From assembly GCF_026309355.1 (NCBI RefSeq), contig NZ_JAPJZK010000001.1:4918501-4982500 (forward strand): DNA of 64,000 nt. Reading direction: 5' to 3'. The translations under genes and the position numbers were made by a program. Shown here piece after piece: positions 9,150 to 17,537 of the stretch. Below the pieces are notes generated by a model. That model did no database searches, was not told the DNA's origin, and saw only the letters and a program-made list of their open reading frames with translations. Source of the stretch: Spartinivicinus marinus (GTDB lineage Bacteria; Pseudomonadota; Gammaproteobacteria; Pseudomonadales; Zooshikellaceae). Position 1 is the first letter of the stretch. Each line of letters begins with the position of its first letter.

Positions 9150-11624
9150 ATGCTAAAGAAACTGGTTAACTCTTTTGCATTCCGTGTTTTTACGCCTTTT
9201 CTGGTGTTTGTTAGCTTGGTGGTTATTGTTTTATATCTATTTACTTCATATTCAATTTCTGATTCAGCCAACCATCAAATTAAAGAAAATCTCAACTGGT
9301 TATCCCGCAGTGTACTGTATATTTGCGATACCAACGTAGATAAATTGTTTCAAACAGGAAATGCAACTAATGAAAAGCTAGTCAGATTGGAAAAAGTATC
9401 CACTATGGTGGCCATCGAGGACTTTGTACGTGCTAATAATGTAGGCGTTATTGTTTTTGATAATAACTTACAAGAAGTCATCGTTAAAACAGAGTTACCC
9501 AGAGCAACATTAGCAACTATTGAAACTTCATTATTAACAGATGCCTCGATTGCTGTCATTGATAAATTGACAGACTATATTGTTCACTCTCAATTATTTC
9601 AGCCATGGCAGTGGCGTATTATTCTATTAAAGCCTAAAGCCCAGGCGTTACGAACAATGGAGCAGCCTGTATATCGCTATGCATTTAGTATAGCGTTGAT
9701 CACTATCGTAATTATTACCGGGCTAATGTTTTATTTTTTGAGCTATAAGGTTAGAAATCCCATTAATCGCATTATTGGTGCTATTAAAAAAGGTAATCAA
9801 CCAAGTTATAGAGGAGTTTCAGAGTTTGAATTTCTAAGTGATAGTATCGCAGGTATGATGCACTCGCTAACAGAAAAAACCCATTTATTAGAATCAACCA
9901 ATCAAGAAATTGAAAAAGCTAAAGCACAGTTAAGTGATGCTATTGAAAGTATGTCAGAAGGGTTTGTACTGTTTGATGAACAAGACCAGCTTATTTTATG
10001 TAATCAACACTTTAGAAATTTTTACAGCTTAACCTTGTTACCTGACCAAGCCTCATTTCAAGATATCTTACGTATTATGTATCGAGAAGGTGTCGTCTCC
10101 GTTGATGTGCCTTTAGAAACTTGGATTAAGAGTATTATGCTCACTAGGGATAAAGTTGGACGAGCGCATTTGATAGAGTTAAATCAGGATCGCTTTATTG
10201 AGTTTAGGGAATATGCAACCAGTGATGGGGGGGTGGTTGGTATACATACTGATATTACCGACCGGAAAATGGCTGAGCAGCGTTTACAGTATTTGGCTTC
10301 TTATGATCTTTTAACAAACTTACCCAACCGAGTGATGTTTCAGCATGAGTTAAAGAAAAACATTAATCGTGCTGAACGGTTTGAAGGAATCGTTGCATTA
10401 TTTTTCATAGACTTAGATAAGTTTAAAGATGTAAATGATACCTTGGGACATATGGTGGGTGATGAGTTACTGAAAAAAGTCGCAGATATTTTATTAAACT
10501 CTATTCGTGGGTTTGATATTGCAGCTAGGTTAGGAGGGGATGAGTTTGCAGTGATTTCCAGTGGGTTGCGTTCTGAAGTTGAAGTGGAAAATATGGCCCA
10601 ACGGATGAACGACTTGCTTAATTGCACGGTGGATTGTCAAGGCCACACTATTCATATTGGTGCCAGTATAGGCGTCACTTTATTTCCTTATGATGGTAAT
10701 GATTGTGATCAGTTATTAAAAAATGCTGATATGGCAATGTATGAGGCTAAAAACTTGGGGCGCAATCAATACCGAATGTATAACGATGAAATGAATCGAC
10801 GGGTACAAGAACGTAATGCACTAGAAAAAGACATGCGACGTGCCTTAATGGCCGATGAATTCCTTGTTTATTATCAACCCAAGATAGATTTAAATACATC
10901 ACATGTGGTAGGGATGGAAGCGTTAGTTCGTTGGCAACATTCCAACCGTGGTTTAATTACTCCCAATAAATTTATTCCTATTGCAGAGCAGAGTAATCTT
11001 ATTACTGATATTGGTGAGTGGGTGCTAGAGGAAGCTTGTAGGCAGTGCCAGGAATGGAGTGAGGTAAATGAATTGGGGAAGTTACAGGTGGCGGTTAATT
11101 TATCTGCATCTCAATTTAAATATGGAGATATTACAGGCACTGCCGATCGAGTTTTACAAAAGTTGACAATGGAGCCTGGCTGTCTAGAAGTGGAAATTAC
11201 AGAAACCATGGTAATGAATGACGCGGATGCTGTTTCGCAAGCACTTCACCATTTTGCCAGGCGTGGTGTAAGTATTTCGATTGATGACTTTGGAACGGGT
11301 TATTCCTCTTTAGCCTATTTGTGGCGTTTTCCTGTTAACAAAGTAAAGATAGACCGTTCTTTTATTAAAGATTTACTGCATAATAATGAGGCGCAGGCAA
11401 TTGTTCGTTCTGTTATTAGCTTAGCTCACAGCTTAAACTTGGTCGTCATCGCAGAAGGTGTAGAAACGAAAAAACAATTGGAATTTTTACAAAAATTAAA
11501 ATGTGATCAAGCACAAGGGTATTTCTTTTCACCTCCATTACCTGCAGCGAGTTTTGTTGAATGGGTGAAGGAATATCAAGAAAAACAGGCTCACAAAGGT
11601 TTATATCGAAAAATAGGGCGTTAG
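9150..11624 (+). CDS. Membrane-bound PAS-GGDEF-EAL cyclic-di-GMP enzyme
   Basis: An 824-residue dual-domain protein. Membrane helices at about 11-33 and 176-198 enclose a periplasmic sensor region. A coiled coil and a PAS-like domain follow (about 262-370), then GGDEF (about 385-545) and EAL (about 560-810). RLGGDEFAV is intact, and RGFD lies five residues before it as an RxxD inhibitory site. The EAL side keeps GMEALVRW, NLSASQF, EITETMVM, DDFGTGYSSLAYL and the final EGVE. Both diguanylate cyclase and phosphodiesterase activities are therefore possible. GGAAGGT precedes the start. It is probably co-transcribed with the binding protein, whose loaded form may contact the periplasmic domain. 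Confidence 0.92.
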   Translation: MLKKLVNSFAFRVFTPFLVFVSLVVIVLYLFTSYSISDSANHQIKENLNWLSRSVLYICDTNVDKLFQTGNATNEKLVRLEKVSTMVAIEDFVRANNVGVIVFDNNLQEVIVKTELPRATLATIETSLLTDASIAVIDKLTDYIVHSQLFQPWQWRIILLKPKAQALRTMEQPVYRYAFSIALITIVIITGLMFYFLSYKVRNPINRIIGAIKKGNQPSYRGVSEFEFLSDSIAGMMHSLTEKTHLLESTNQEIEKAKAQLSDAIESMSEGFVLFDEQDQLILCNQHFRNFYSLTLLPDQASFQDILRIMYREGVVSVDVPLETWIKSIMLTRDKVGRAHLIELNQDRFIEFREYATSDGGVVGIHTDITDRKMAEQRLQYLASYDLLTNLPNRVMFQHELKKNINRAERFEGIVALFFIDLDKFKDVNDTLGHMVGDELLKKVADILLNSIRGFDIAARLGGDEFAVISSGLRSEVEVENMAQRMNDLLNCTVDCQGHTIHIGASIGVTLFPYDGNDCDQLLKNADMAMYEAKNLGRNQYRMYNDEMNRRVQERNALEKDMRRALMADEFLVYYQPKIDLNTSHVVGMEALVRWQHSNRGLITPNKFIPIAEQSNLITDIGEWVLEEACRQCQEWSEVNELGKLQVAVNLSASQFKYGDITGTADRVLQKLTMEPGCLEVEITETMVMNDADAVSQALHHFARRGVSISIDDFGTGYSSLAYLWRFPVNKVKIDRSFIKDLLHNNEAQAIVRSVISLAHSLNLVVIAEGVETKKQLEFLQKLKCDQAQGYFFSPPLPAASFVEWVKEYQEKQAHKGLYRKIGR

Positions 11625-11634
11625 CTTTTAAATA

Positions 11635-11841
11635 TATACCCAAGACGAAGGGTTTCTAGTGGTTCATGCGTAAAGTTGGGTAACAGTTTTCAAAACCATT
11701 TATTTTCTGGCAAGGTTCTTTTTTGCACATGGACCACTAGGTGAGGCCATCAAGTGACGAAGCCTCATTAGCCTATTGAAATAGGTGAATGGAGTGAAGA
11801 ATGATGATAACAAAACCTAAAAATGATTCGCGATGGGAATA
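11635..11841 (+). repeat. ERIC-like palindromic repeat, copy B, interrupted
   Basis: The left end TATACCCAAGACGAAGG and right end ATTCGCGATGGGAATA match the ends of the other copies. The core contains GAAGCCTCATTAG, the stem CCTAT/ATAGG and GAATGGAGTGAAG. Between the left end and GTGAGGCC sits an inserted 77-base element with a 4-base duplication. Without those 81 bases the repeat would be 126 bases long, close to the 128 of copies A and C. Confidence 0.75.
11660..11736. mobile_element. Nested 77-bp MITE-like insertion with CTAG target duplication
   Basis: The segment begins TGGTTCATG and ends CATGGACCA, inverted ends with one mismatch over nine bases. It is flanked on both sides by CTAG (11656-11659 and 11737-11740). 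Removing one CTAG and the segment restores an ERIC-like left arm (ACGAAGGGTTTCTAGGTGAGGCC region) that aligns with the intact copy at 34295. It has no coding capacity, so any mobilisation would need an enzyme supplied from elsewhere. Confidence 0.6.
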
Positions 11842-12080
11842 GTCAAGTATATCGATCTGGGAAACACTATTAAAAACATGGTGCAAAAAATGATGCTTTA
11901 CTTGTTTTAGAATGCTGGAGTTTTAAAAGTTACTCCTTGAGTGAAACTAATGAAGCCGTTGATGACAACACCATTAGCATTATTCAAAAGCACATGATGA
12001 AGTCATCAATGGTTCTAGTTTTATAGAGAAGATCAAGAAGAAATGTAAATTTATAGTGGTCATAGTAATTACGCTATAAA

Positions 12081-13352
12081 TTACCACAATCCGCTATTCC
12101 GAAAATACCCCCAATCCTGCACCACACATCTTGCGTAGTGAACTGAAACAGCAGATAGTAGTTTGATAAACTCTTTTTGATGTTCCATTAACTCATTTTT
12201 AACATAATGAATAAATCGGTGGTTGGGTTCCTGCACCTGAATGGAGCCGCGGGCATGTTCTTTACCTAATATTTCACCCCATATCTCAGCCATTGTTAAA
12301 TAATGCTTGGGTTTAAATAGCTTGTGGGTGGGGAAGTCTTTTTTGAAGGGTGAGCGTTCTCTCACGGAATACAATTCATCGTTATAACTCAACCAGCCTA
12401 GCCAGGCATCTGGATGCTCGGCAATGGCTGAATAGGCATCAGCATGGCGTTGGCCCTCATTGGTAAATTGACTGTAATACCAGTGTTGTTCAATTTTCGG
12501 AAAGCAACGAATTGCTGCGGGCTGTTGCTGCTGTTTGATATCCAGAATAATATTTTCTTCTGGTGTGGGGCCTTGGATTAATGCATAAAAGCGCTGATTA
12601 CCGAGTGATCCTGTACCGGCTTTGACCCGTTTGACCAGGTCTACTACTTCAAAACGGCTGGTAAAATCTGGTGTAATGGACTGTTGGCTACGATGGTAAT
12701 CTAGCAATGCACCCGTTAGGTTGGTTTTTACATGGTCGGACAATTCAGTTAATTTAGGATTTGCATAATTAAAGCGATTTAAGTCAGAGGTAGTCCATTT
12801 TTGCAGCATGTTTAAGCGGGTATTCTTCTGATGGACTTTGGTCAGAAATTTTTTAATCGGCTTAACAGCATTTTCAATGTAAATAGCAGAGTCGTCGGTT
12901 TTGCTAGCAACAACCCCTTGCAAATAAGCTTTACCCAGTCGTTGTACTGCTTGTTCAGCAAGGTCTTGCTGATAATAATCATGTTGTTGCAAGTCTAAGA
13001 CTAAACTGGTGGCTAACCGCCATAAGTCGAATTGGTAATCAGCAATAATGGCATCATCGAAATCATCCATGCCATAGTAAATTTGGCCATGATGATCATG
13101 TAACGCACCAAAATTATAGACATGGGCATCACCTTGTAACCAGACTTGGGTTTCAGGGCGGCCACCATAAAGACTGATGCGCCAGTCGCGGGAAACATCG
13201 TGCCAGTAGATGTGATTAGTACCTCTGAAAAAAACAAAAGCAGATGCTTGCATTTTTTCAAATTTTAAACGCCGATCAGCATCACTGGCTTGTTGATTAA
13301 ACTGGTTGATTTGCTTTACAACATGTGATTGACGCGTATGCAGTACTTTCAT
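12081..13352 (-). CDS. DUF2252 family protein
   Basis: A 423-residue cytoplasmic protein. An in-frame TTG lies five codons earlier (13367), but ATG at 13352 with GGTGATC upstream is the better start. Visible DUF2252 features are MQASAFVFFRGTNHIYWHD near the N-terminus, then VWLQGDAHVYNFGALHD and YGMDDFDDAIIADYQFDLWR. These are kinase-like His-Asp and Asp-Asp motifs, and the family is distantly related to aminoglycoside-phosphotransferase-like folds. The substrate is unknown. The adjacent DUF2269 gene ends at 13361, so the two genes are nearly abutting and probably share a transcript. Confidence 0.85.
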   Translation of the reverse strand: MKVLHTRQSHVVKQINQFNQQASDADRRLKFEKMQASAFVFFRGTNHIYWHDVSRDWRISLYGGRPETQVWLQGDAHVYNFGALHDHHGQIYYGMDDFDDAIIADYQFDLWRLATSLVLDLQQHDYYQQDLAEQAVQRLGKAYLQGVVASKTDDSAIYIENAVKPIKKFLTKVHQKNTRLNMLQKWTTSDLNRFNYANPKLTELSDHVKTNLTGALLDYHRSQQSITPDFTSRFEVVDLVKRVKAGTGSLGNQRFYALIQGPTPEENIILDIKQQQQPAAIRCFPKIEQHWYYSQFTNEGQRHADAYSAIAEHPDAWLGWLSYNDELYSVRERSPFKKDFPTHKLFKPKHYLTMAEIWGEILGKEHARGSIQVQEPNHRFIHYVKNELMEHQKEFIKLLSAVSVHYARCVVQDWGYFRNSGLW

Positions 13353-13360
13353 AATGTTGA

Positions 13361-13837
13361 TCACCAAAGAATGGGTTTAAACACCATCAAATAAAAAATA
13401 GCCATTACACTGATAAAGGCCGGCCAACCCAAACTGTACCAATAGGTCATGAGCTTTCGATAAACGGCAGGTAGTGGTTGATTTTCACTAAGAGCAGCTT
13501 TAGCCAGTTTAGCCACCTTAATTTGAATATAAACCACCGGTATCCAACAGAGCCCAGTAATAACATACAAAACCAAGCTTGCCATTACCCAGGAGGTGGT
13601 CAACGGTAATCCTACCAGCAGTAACATCCAAATACCGGTAACGGGTTGGATAATGACGGCAGGTGTCGTAAATAGCCAGTCGGCTAAAACAACATTTTGG
13701 CTGGTAATGGCGATGGTATTCAGGTTTTGACTGCGATCAGCACGCCACATATAAAAAGCGGTACCCAATCCTGTGCCAAACAGCAGGGTGGAAGAAATAA
13801 TATGCACTAATTTTAATAATAAATAATATTCTGCCAT
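13361..13837 (-). CDS. DUF2269 family membrane protein
   Basis: A 158-residue protein with four hydrophobic segments and an N-terminal YLLLKLVHIISSTLLFGTGL, whose early histidine within a helix is typical of the DUF2269 family of small integral membrane proteins. The RADRS and WIPVVYIQIKVAKLA stretches also fit the family. Function is not known; conserved helix histidines make haem or metal binding conceivable. It lies between the epimerase gene and the DUF2252 gene, all on the minus strand, with a 42-base palindrome separating it from the epimerase gene. Confidence 0.8.
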   Translation of the reverse strand: MAEYYLLLKLVHIISSTLLFGTGLGTAFYMWRADRSQNLNTIAITSQNVVLADWLFTTPAVIIQPVTGIWMLLLVGLPLTTSWVMASLVLYVITGLCWIPVVYIQIKVAKLAKAALSENQPLPAVYRKLMTYWYSLGWPAFISVMAIFYLMVFKPILW

Positions 13838-13884
13838 TTGTTTTGACTATACTTCTGTACTTGTTTGTTTAAACACTAGTTTTC

Positions 13885-13926
13885 TTAAGGGCACATCTAA
13901 AAATACATTTTTAGATGTGCCCTTAA
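13885..13926. terminator. Perfect 20-bp inverted repeat at the end of the epimerase gene
   Basis: Arms 13885-13904 and 13907-13926 are exact complements with a 2-base spacer; the arm contains AAGGGCACATCTAAAAAT. The TAA stop of the epimerase gene lies inside the right arm. It can fold into a long hairpin in the minus-strand transcript, but no clean T-run follows, so termination is only one reading. Similar sequences at 6480 and 40922 suggest it could instead be a mobile-repeat remnant. Confidence 0.5.
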
Positions 13927-15209
13927 CGTGCTTCTTTAATTACCCAGTAACACCACAACATCATTAACACCGCTACATTTTTAATCAGCCCACCCAAGGG
14001 GTCTAACCAAGTAAATGGTGCAAATAGCCCTAACATTAAGGTGTAACCTAAAACTGACAATACCATTAAGCTCAGAATCAATTTAGGGCGCCACCCCATA
14101 ATAAATAGCATACCTAAACTTAAGTCTAATAGTGAGGTTAATACCACAAGTGTTGATTGATAAGCGGGAGGAATTGCCAGGGCATTCAGGGTGGGGGCGA
14201 ATTGCTCGGGGGTTGCTATAAACCCAGCAACGGCTGAGAGCAACCAAATAAAGGTAATGGCAAACCAAAGTACTGGTCTAATCCAATAAAGCTTGGCGTG
14301 CCAGCGGTCTTGCACAAAACTGGGTGTATTTAATAGGGTTGATTTAACCGATTGTGGTGAGTAATTCAGTTCTTGGGAAAGGGCCTGATATTCATTATCA
14401 GGTATAACATTTCCCTGTTCCAGCATGGTTAACAGAGTGTCGTTAAATGGCACAATCTTGAGTTTGCTATTCAGCGTTGCCAGTTTTTTAAATAAGCTTA
14501 ATGGAGTGGGTAACCAGTGAGGTTCAGGCCATTTTAGCCATTGTCGCAAGTTGCCTAAAAATTCTTTAATTGACAATATCTCTGGCCCCGCAGGGTAAAA
14601 AACTCGTTTATCGCCTTGATACGTCAACAGCCGGCATACGATATTAGCCAGGTCTTCCAGTAAAATGGGCTGAAACTGTTGGTTACCATCGCCAGCCAGT
14701 GGAATCATCGGCAAACTGGCGATGGCTCTCATCAATGAGGTGCCTCCATAAGAGCCCCGGCAAGATAATACGACGGAAGGCCTGATAATGATGGCTGAGG
14801 GAAACTGTTCAATAAGATAATCATCAAACTGATGTTTACTCCTGATAAAGGCACCATCTGTAGGATTGCCTAAAGCGGATAACTGAATAAAGCATTTGAT
14901 GCCTTGTTGTAAGCAGGTTTCAGCCAATGCTTTGGGTGCATGGTAATGCAACTGCTCAAAATCACCGGGCTTGGTTTCCGTTAAAATACCCGCACAATTA
15001 ATCACAGCATCGATAGGTTTTAAATGAGGGAGCCAGCTTTTAGGAGTCAGGCAGTCAGCTAGGTTTAAGCAAATAATCGATAAGTTGGGATGCTTGGGTA
15101 AATTACGTGGATTTCGCACGCAGGCATACACCTGATGCCCTTGAGCTAATAACTCAGCCACAATGGCACTACCAATAAAACCAGCCGCACCAGTAATTAA
15201 TATATTCAA
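13923..15209 (-). CDS. NAD-dependent epimerase/dehydratase (SDR) fused to a DoxX-like membrane domain
   Basis: A 428-residue two-part protein starting at TTG with AAGGAG upstream. The first 290 residues are an atypical SDR: NILITGAAGFIGSAIVAELL binds the nucleotide, NCAGILTE follows strand 4, and a Ser/Lys-type region (QLSALGNPTDGAFIRSKHQFD) has a lysine but no clear YxxxK. This resembles the NDUFA9-like or NAD(P)H-binding subgroup and may not be catalytic. Residues from about 305 form four membrane helices (LYWIRPVLWFAITFIWLLS onward) resembling the DoxX-like_4 module common behind such domains. Role unknown. The TTG start has no in-frame ATG nearby. Confidence 0.82.
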   Translation of the reverse strand: MNILITGAAGFIGSAIVAELLAQGHQVYACVRNPRNLPKHPNLSIICLNLADCLTPKSWLPHLKPIDAVINCAGILTETKPGDFEQLHYHAPKALAETCLQQGIKCFIQLSALGNPTDGAFIRSKHQFDDYLIEQFPSAIIIRPSVVLSCRGSYGGTSLMRAIASLPMIPLAGDGNQQFQPILLEDLANIVCRLLTYQGDKRVFYPAGPEILSIKEFLGNLRQWLKWPEPHWLPTPLSLFKKLATLNSKLKIVPFNDTLLTMLEQGNVIPDNEYQALSQELNYSPQSVKSTLLNTPSFVQDRWHAKLYWIRPVLWFAITFIWLLSAVAGFIATPEQFAPTLNALAIPPAYQSTLVVLTSLLDLSLGMLFIMGWRPKLILSLMVLSVLGYTLMLGLFAPFTWLDPLGGLIKNVAVLMMLWCYWVIKEAR

Positions 15210-15356
15210 ACAAGCAGCTCCTTAGTTCATTAATGGGGTTCATAAACGAGAAATCACTTTAGTGTGTAACAGTGACTGGCTAAAACTTCAAAGGCTTTTT
15301 AAGTTAGCTCCTTAACCAATTGAAAAAGAAGAAAATATTTTGTTTAACATAATGGC

Positions 15357-15372
15357 TGGCTTAAAAAATGCA
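15357..15372 (+). promoter_or_regulatory. Candidate sigma54 promoter of the fliE operon
   Basis: TGGCTTAAAAAATGCA has GG (15358-15359) and GC (15370-15371) separated by exactly 10 bases, the -24/-12 spacing of sigma54 promoters. It lies about 57 bases before the fliE start. fliE operons of polar flagella in Pseudomonas and Vibrio are class II, sigma54-dependent genes. The -24 box lacks the usual CAC, so strength is uncertain. The activator (FleQ-like) is not in this window. Confidence 0.5.
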
Positions 15373-15375
15373 GCG

Positions 15376-15416
15376 CCCTGACAGAAAGCCAATTGTTTGT
15401 CATTGGCTGCTCAGGG
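15376..15416 (+). promoter_or_regulatory. fliE leader hairpin overlapping the ribosome-binding site
   Basis: CCCTGA (15376-15381) pairs with TCAGGG (15411-15416) and GCCAAT (15388-15393) with ATTGGC (15402-15407), giving a two-part stem between the candidate promoter and fliE. The outer right arm overlaps the start of GGGAG, the fliE ribosome-binding site. Folding could limit fliE translation; this is inference from the sequence only. Confidence 0.45.
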
Positions 15417-15428
15417 AGTTTAGTCATT

Positions 15429-15785
15429 ATGTCTTCGCAGTTATCCATGAATCGTTTGCTTGTTGAAATGCGAGCTATGCAGGCTGAAGCCATGTCAACG
15501 CCATTGCCTGGTAAGCTATTAGTTACTGATCAGGCGGCAGAAGGGGACGTCAAGCAAGTGACGCCTTCATTTGGAGATATGTTTAAACAGGCCATCAATG
15601 AGGTTAATACCCAGCAACAAATCAGTGGCCAATTAAGAGATCGCTATGATCGAGGTGATACCACCATTGATTTGCCTCAAGTCATGGTTGAAAGCCAAAA
15701 GGCAAAAGTAGCCTTTGATGCCATGGTAGAGGTACGTAATAAGCTAGTCAGTGCTTATGAAGAGATTATGAAAATGCCCATTTAA
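15429..15785 (+). CDS. fliE: Flagellar hook-basal body complex protein FliE
   Basis: A 118-residue protein joining the MS ring to the rod. The ATG at 15429 (MSSQLSMNRLLVEM) with GGGAG upstream is chosen over an upstream in-frame start at 15393 that lies inside the leader hairpin. The C-terminal half carries the family pattern: SFGDMFKQAINEVNTQQQ, then FDAMVEVRNKLVSAYEEIMKMPI. It is the first gene of the fliEFGHIJ series, with a sigma54-like promoter upstream and fliF 15 bases downstream. Confidence 0.96.
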   Translation: MSSQLSMNRLLVEMRAMQAEAMSTPLPGKLLVTDQAAEGDVKQVTPSFGDMFKQAINEVNTQQQISGQLRDRYDRGDTTIDLPQVMVESQKAKVAFDAMVEVRNKLVSAYEEIMKMPI

Positions 15786-15800
15786 TGGTTGGATATTGCA

Positions 15801-17537
15801 ATGGCAACAACCGAGGCTGAATCTAACAATACTCAACCAGCTGTGTTGGGTAATCAGGCTGCAGCGCCAAACCGTTTTGGTGGGGAGTTGTTAGAGTCAC
15901 TCAGTGGCCTGTCTATCGCTAGGCAAATTGCCTTAATGGTAGGGTTAGCGGCCAGTGTCGCGATTGGTTTTGCCATTGTCATTTGGTCTCAGTCACCAGA
16001 CTTTCGCCCCATTTATGGTTCAATGCAAGGATTTAACAGTGCCCAAGTTGTGCAAACGCTACAGGATAGTGAGATTAACTATCGAATAGAGCCAAACAGC
16101 GGCATTATTTTAGTGGAGGCGGACCAGGTAGCAAAAGCACGAATGGCATTAGCTGCTGCTGATGTGACGGATGAAACCAATATAGGTTTGGAAGTATTGG
16201 ATAAAGAACAAGGCTTAGGCACCAGCCAGTTCTTAGAGAATGCTCGCTATCGCCGAGGCCTTGAAGGCGAGTTGGCCCGAACCATTGCCAGTCTGTATAA
16301 CGTTCGAAATGCCCGAGTGCACCTAGCTATTCCTAAACGCTCTGTCTTTATTCGCGATGCTCGTCAGCCCTCTGCATCCGTTTTTCTGGAGTTATATGGT
16401 ACTCGTAGCTTGAAGCCAGAACAGGTAAAAGCCATTCGTAACTTAGTCGCTGCTAGTGTGCCAGATATGCCCGTTGAACGAGTGGCAGTAGTGGATCAAC
16501 ATGGCCAGCTGCTATCGGTGGAGTCTACCGCTGAAGAGAGCAGGCTCAAAGTTGCAAATCAGCAGCGAGAGTACATTAGTCGAGTTGAAGAAGGGTTGGT
16601 GCAGCGAGTCCATAATATTTTAGAGCCAATCCTGGGCCAGAATAATTATAAAGCAGAGGTGGCTGCCGATATTGATTTTACTGCCATTGAGCAAACATCT
16701 GAGCTATTTAACCCAGATACACCTGCTTTACGCAGTGAGCAAACCTTAGATGAAAGCCGCCAAACGGGTCCAGGCCAAGGCGGGGTACCAGGAGCCCTCT
16801 CTAATCAACCTCCAGGAGAGGTAACCGTACCTGAGCAAGTAGAAGCGGGTGAAGGTGGTCAGGCGGCTGCTGCGAAGCCTTCAGATGTTAGAGTGCAAGC
16901 CACTCGTAATTTTGAGCTAGACAAAACCATCAGCCATACTCGTTTTCAACAGGGGCGACTAAAGCGGTTGACAGTCGCTGTGGTAGTCAATGACCTGGTG
17001 ACTGTAACGCCAGACACCAATGAGGTCGTTCGTACACCTTGGGATAACAACGAACTAGCGAGGTTCACCCAGCTAGTCAAAGATGCGGTAGGATTTGATG
17101 TATCACGGGGTGATAGTGTAAATGTCATTAACTCTGCTTTCGTAGATGTGCCAACAGAAGCCATCGAAGAAATTCCATTTTGGACGCAACCCTGGTTCTG
17201 GGAAATTATCAAACTAGTATTGGCTGGCATATTTTTGCTGATTTTATTATTTGGTTTTTTAAAGCCTATGGTGCGTCATTTATTCGCTAAACCTGAGCCT
17301 GTAGCTGCTGCAGCTGGTGTTGGTGGTATGGAAGGGCTGGAAGATTTGGAGTCGTTGGGTGAAGGTGGCTCATTGGCAGAAGATCAAGTCAGCATTTCAG
17401 GTGCAGGTAGCAGTATTTTGTTGCCAGGCCCTCACGAAGGCTATGAGCAGCAGCTAAATGCGGTGAGAGAGCTTATTGGTGATGATGCTGGCCGAGTGGC
17501 ATTAGTGATAAAACATTGGGTATCAGAAGATGACTGA
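15801..17537 (+). CDS. fliF: Flagellar M-ring protein FliF
   Basis: A 578-residue MS-ring protein. ATG at 15801 gives MATTEAESN; a TTG four codons upstream is less likely. Membrane helices lie near residues 35-58 and 463-485, with the ring-building YscJ/FliF domain between them (YRRGLEGELARTIASLYNVR). A low-complexity G/Q/P-rich linker (about 320-360) is typical. The extreme C-terminus GRVALVIKHWVSEDD is the FliG-binding tail. The stop overlaps fliG by 8 bases, so the two partners are translationally linked. Confidence 0.97.
   Translation: MATTEAESNNTQPAVLGNQAAAPNRFGGELLESLSGLSIARQIALMVGLAASVAIGFAIVIWSQSPDFRPIYGSMQGFNSAQVVQTLQDSEINYRIEPNSGIILVEADQVAKARMALAAADVTDETNIGLEVLDKEQGLGTSQFLENARYRRGLEGELARTIASLYNVRNARVHLAIPKRSVFIRDARQPSASVFLELYGTRSLKPEQVKAIRNLVAASVPDMPVERVAVVDQHGQLLSVESTAEESRLKVANQQREYISRVEEGLVQRVHNILEPILGQNNYKAEVAADIDFTAIEQTSELFNPDTPALRSEQTLDESRQTGPGQGGVPGALSNQPPGEVTVPEQVEAGEGGQAAAAKPSDVRVQATRNFELDKTISHTRFQQGRLKRLTVAVVVNDLVTVTPDTNEVVRTPWDNNELARFTQLVKDAVGFDVSRGDSVNVINSAFVDVPTEAIEEIPFWTQPWFWEIIKLVLAGIFLLILLFGFLKPMVRHLFAKPEPVAAAAGVGGMEGLEDLESLGEGGSLAEDQVSISGAGSSILLPGPHEGYEQQLNAVRELIGDDAGRVALVIKHWVSEDD

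Larger units (their letters stand above)
11625..12080. other. Intergenic region with ERIC-like copy B and an unrecognised remnant
   Basis: 456 bases between convergent genes. 11635-11841 is an ERIC-like repeat interrupted by a nested element. From 11874 to about 12026 a frame of roughly 50 codons is open but has no start codon near its beginning and no recognisable product; it could be gene debris. No clear terminator is visible. Confidence 0.45.

Noticed and set aside
11874-12026. Open stretch of about 50 codons after ERIC-like copy B
   Set aside because: No start codon near its beginning, no recognised domain, ends in a stop; could be gene debris but cannot be supported as a pseudogene of anything named.
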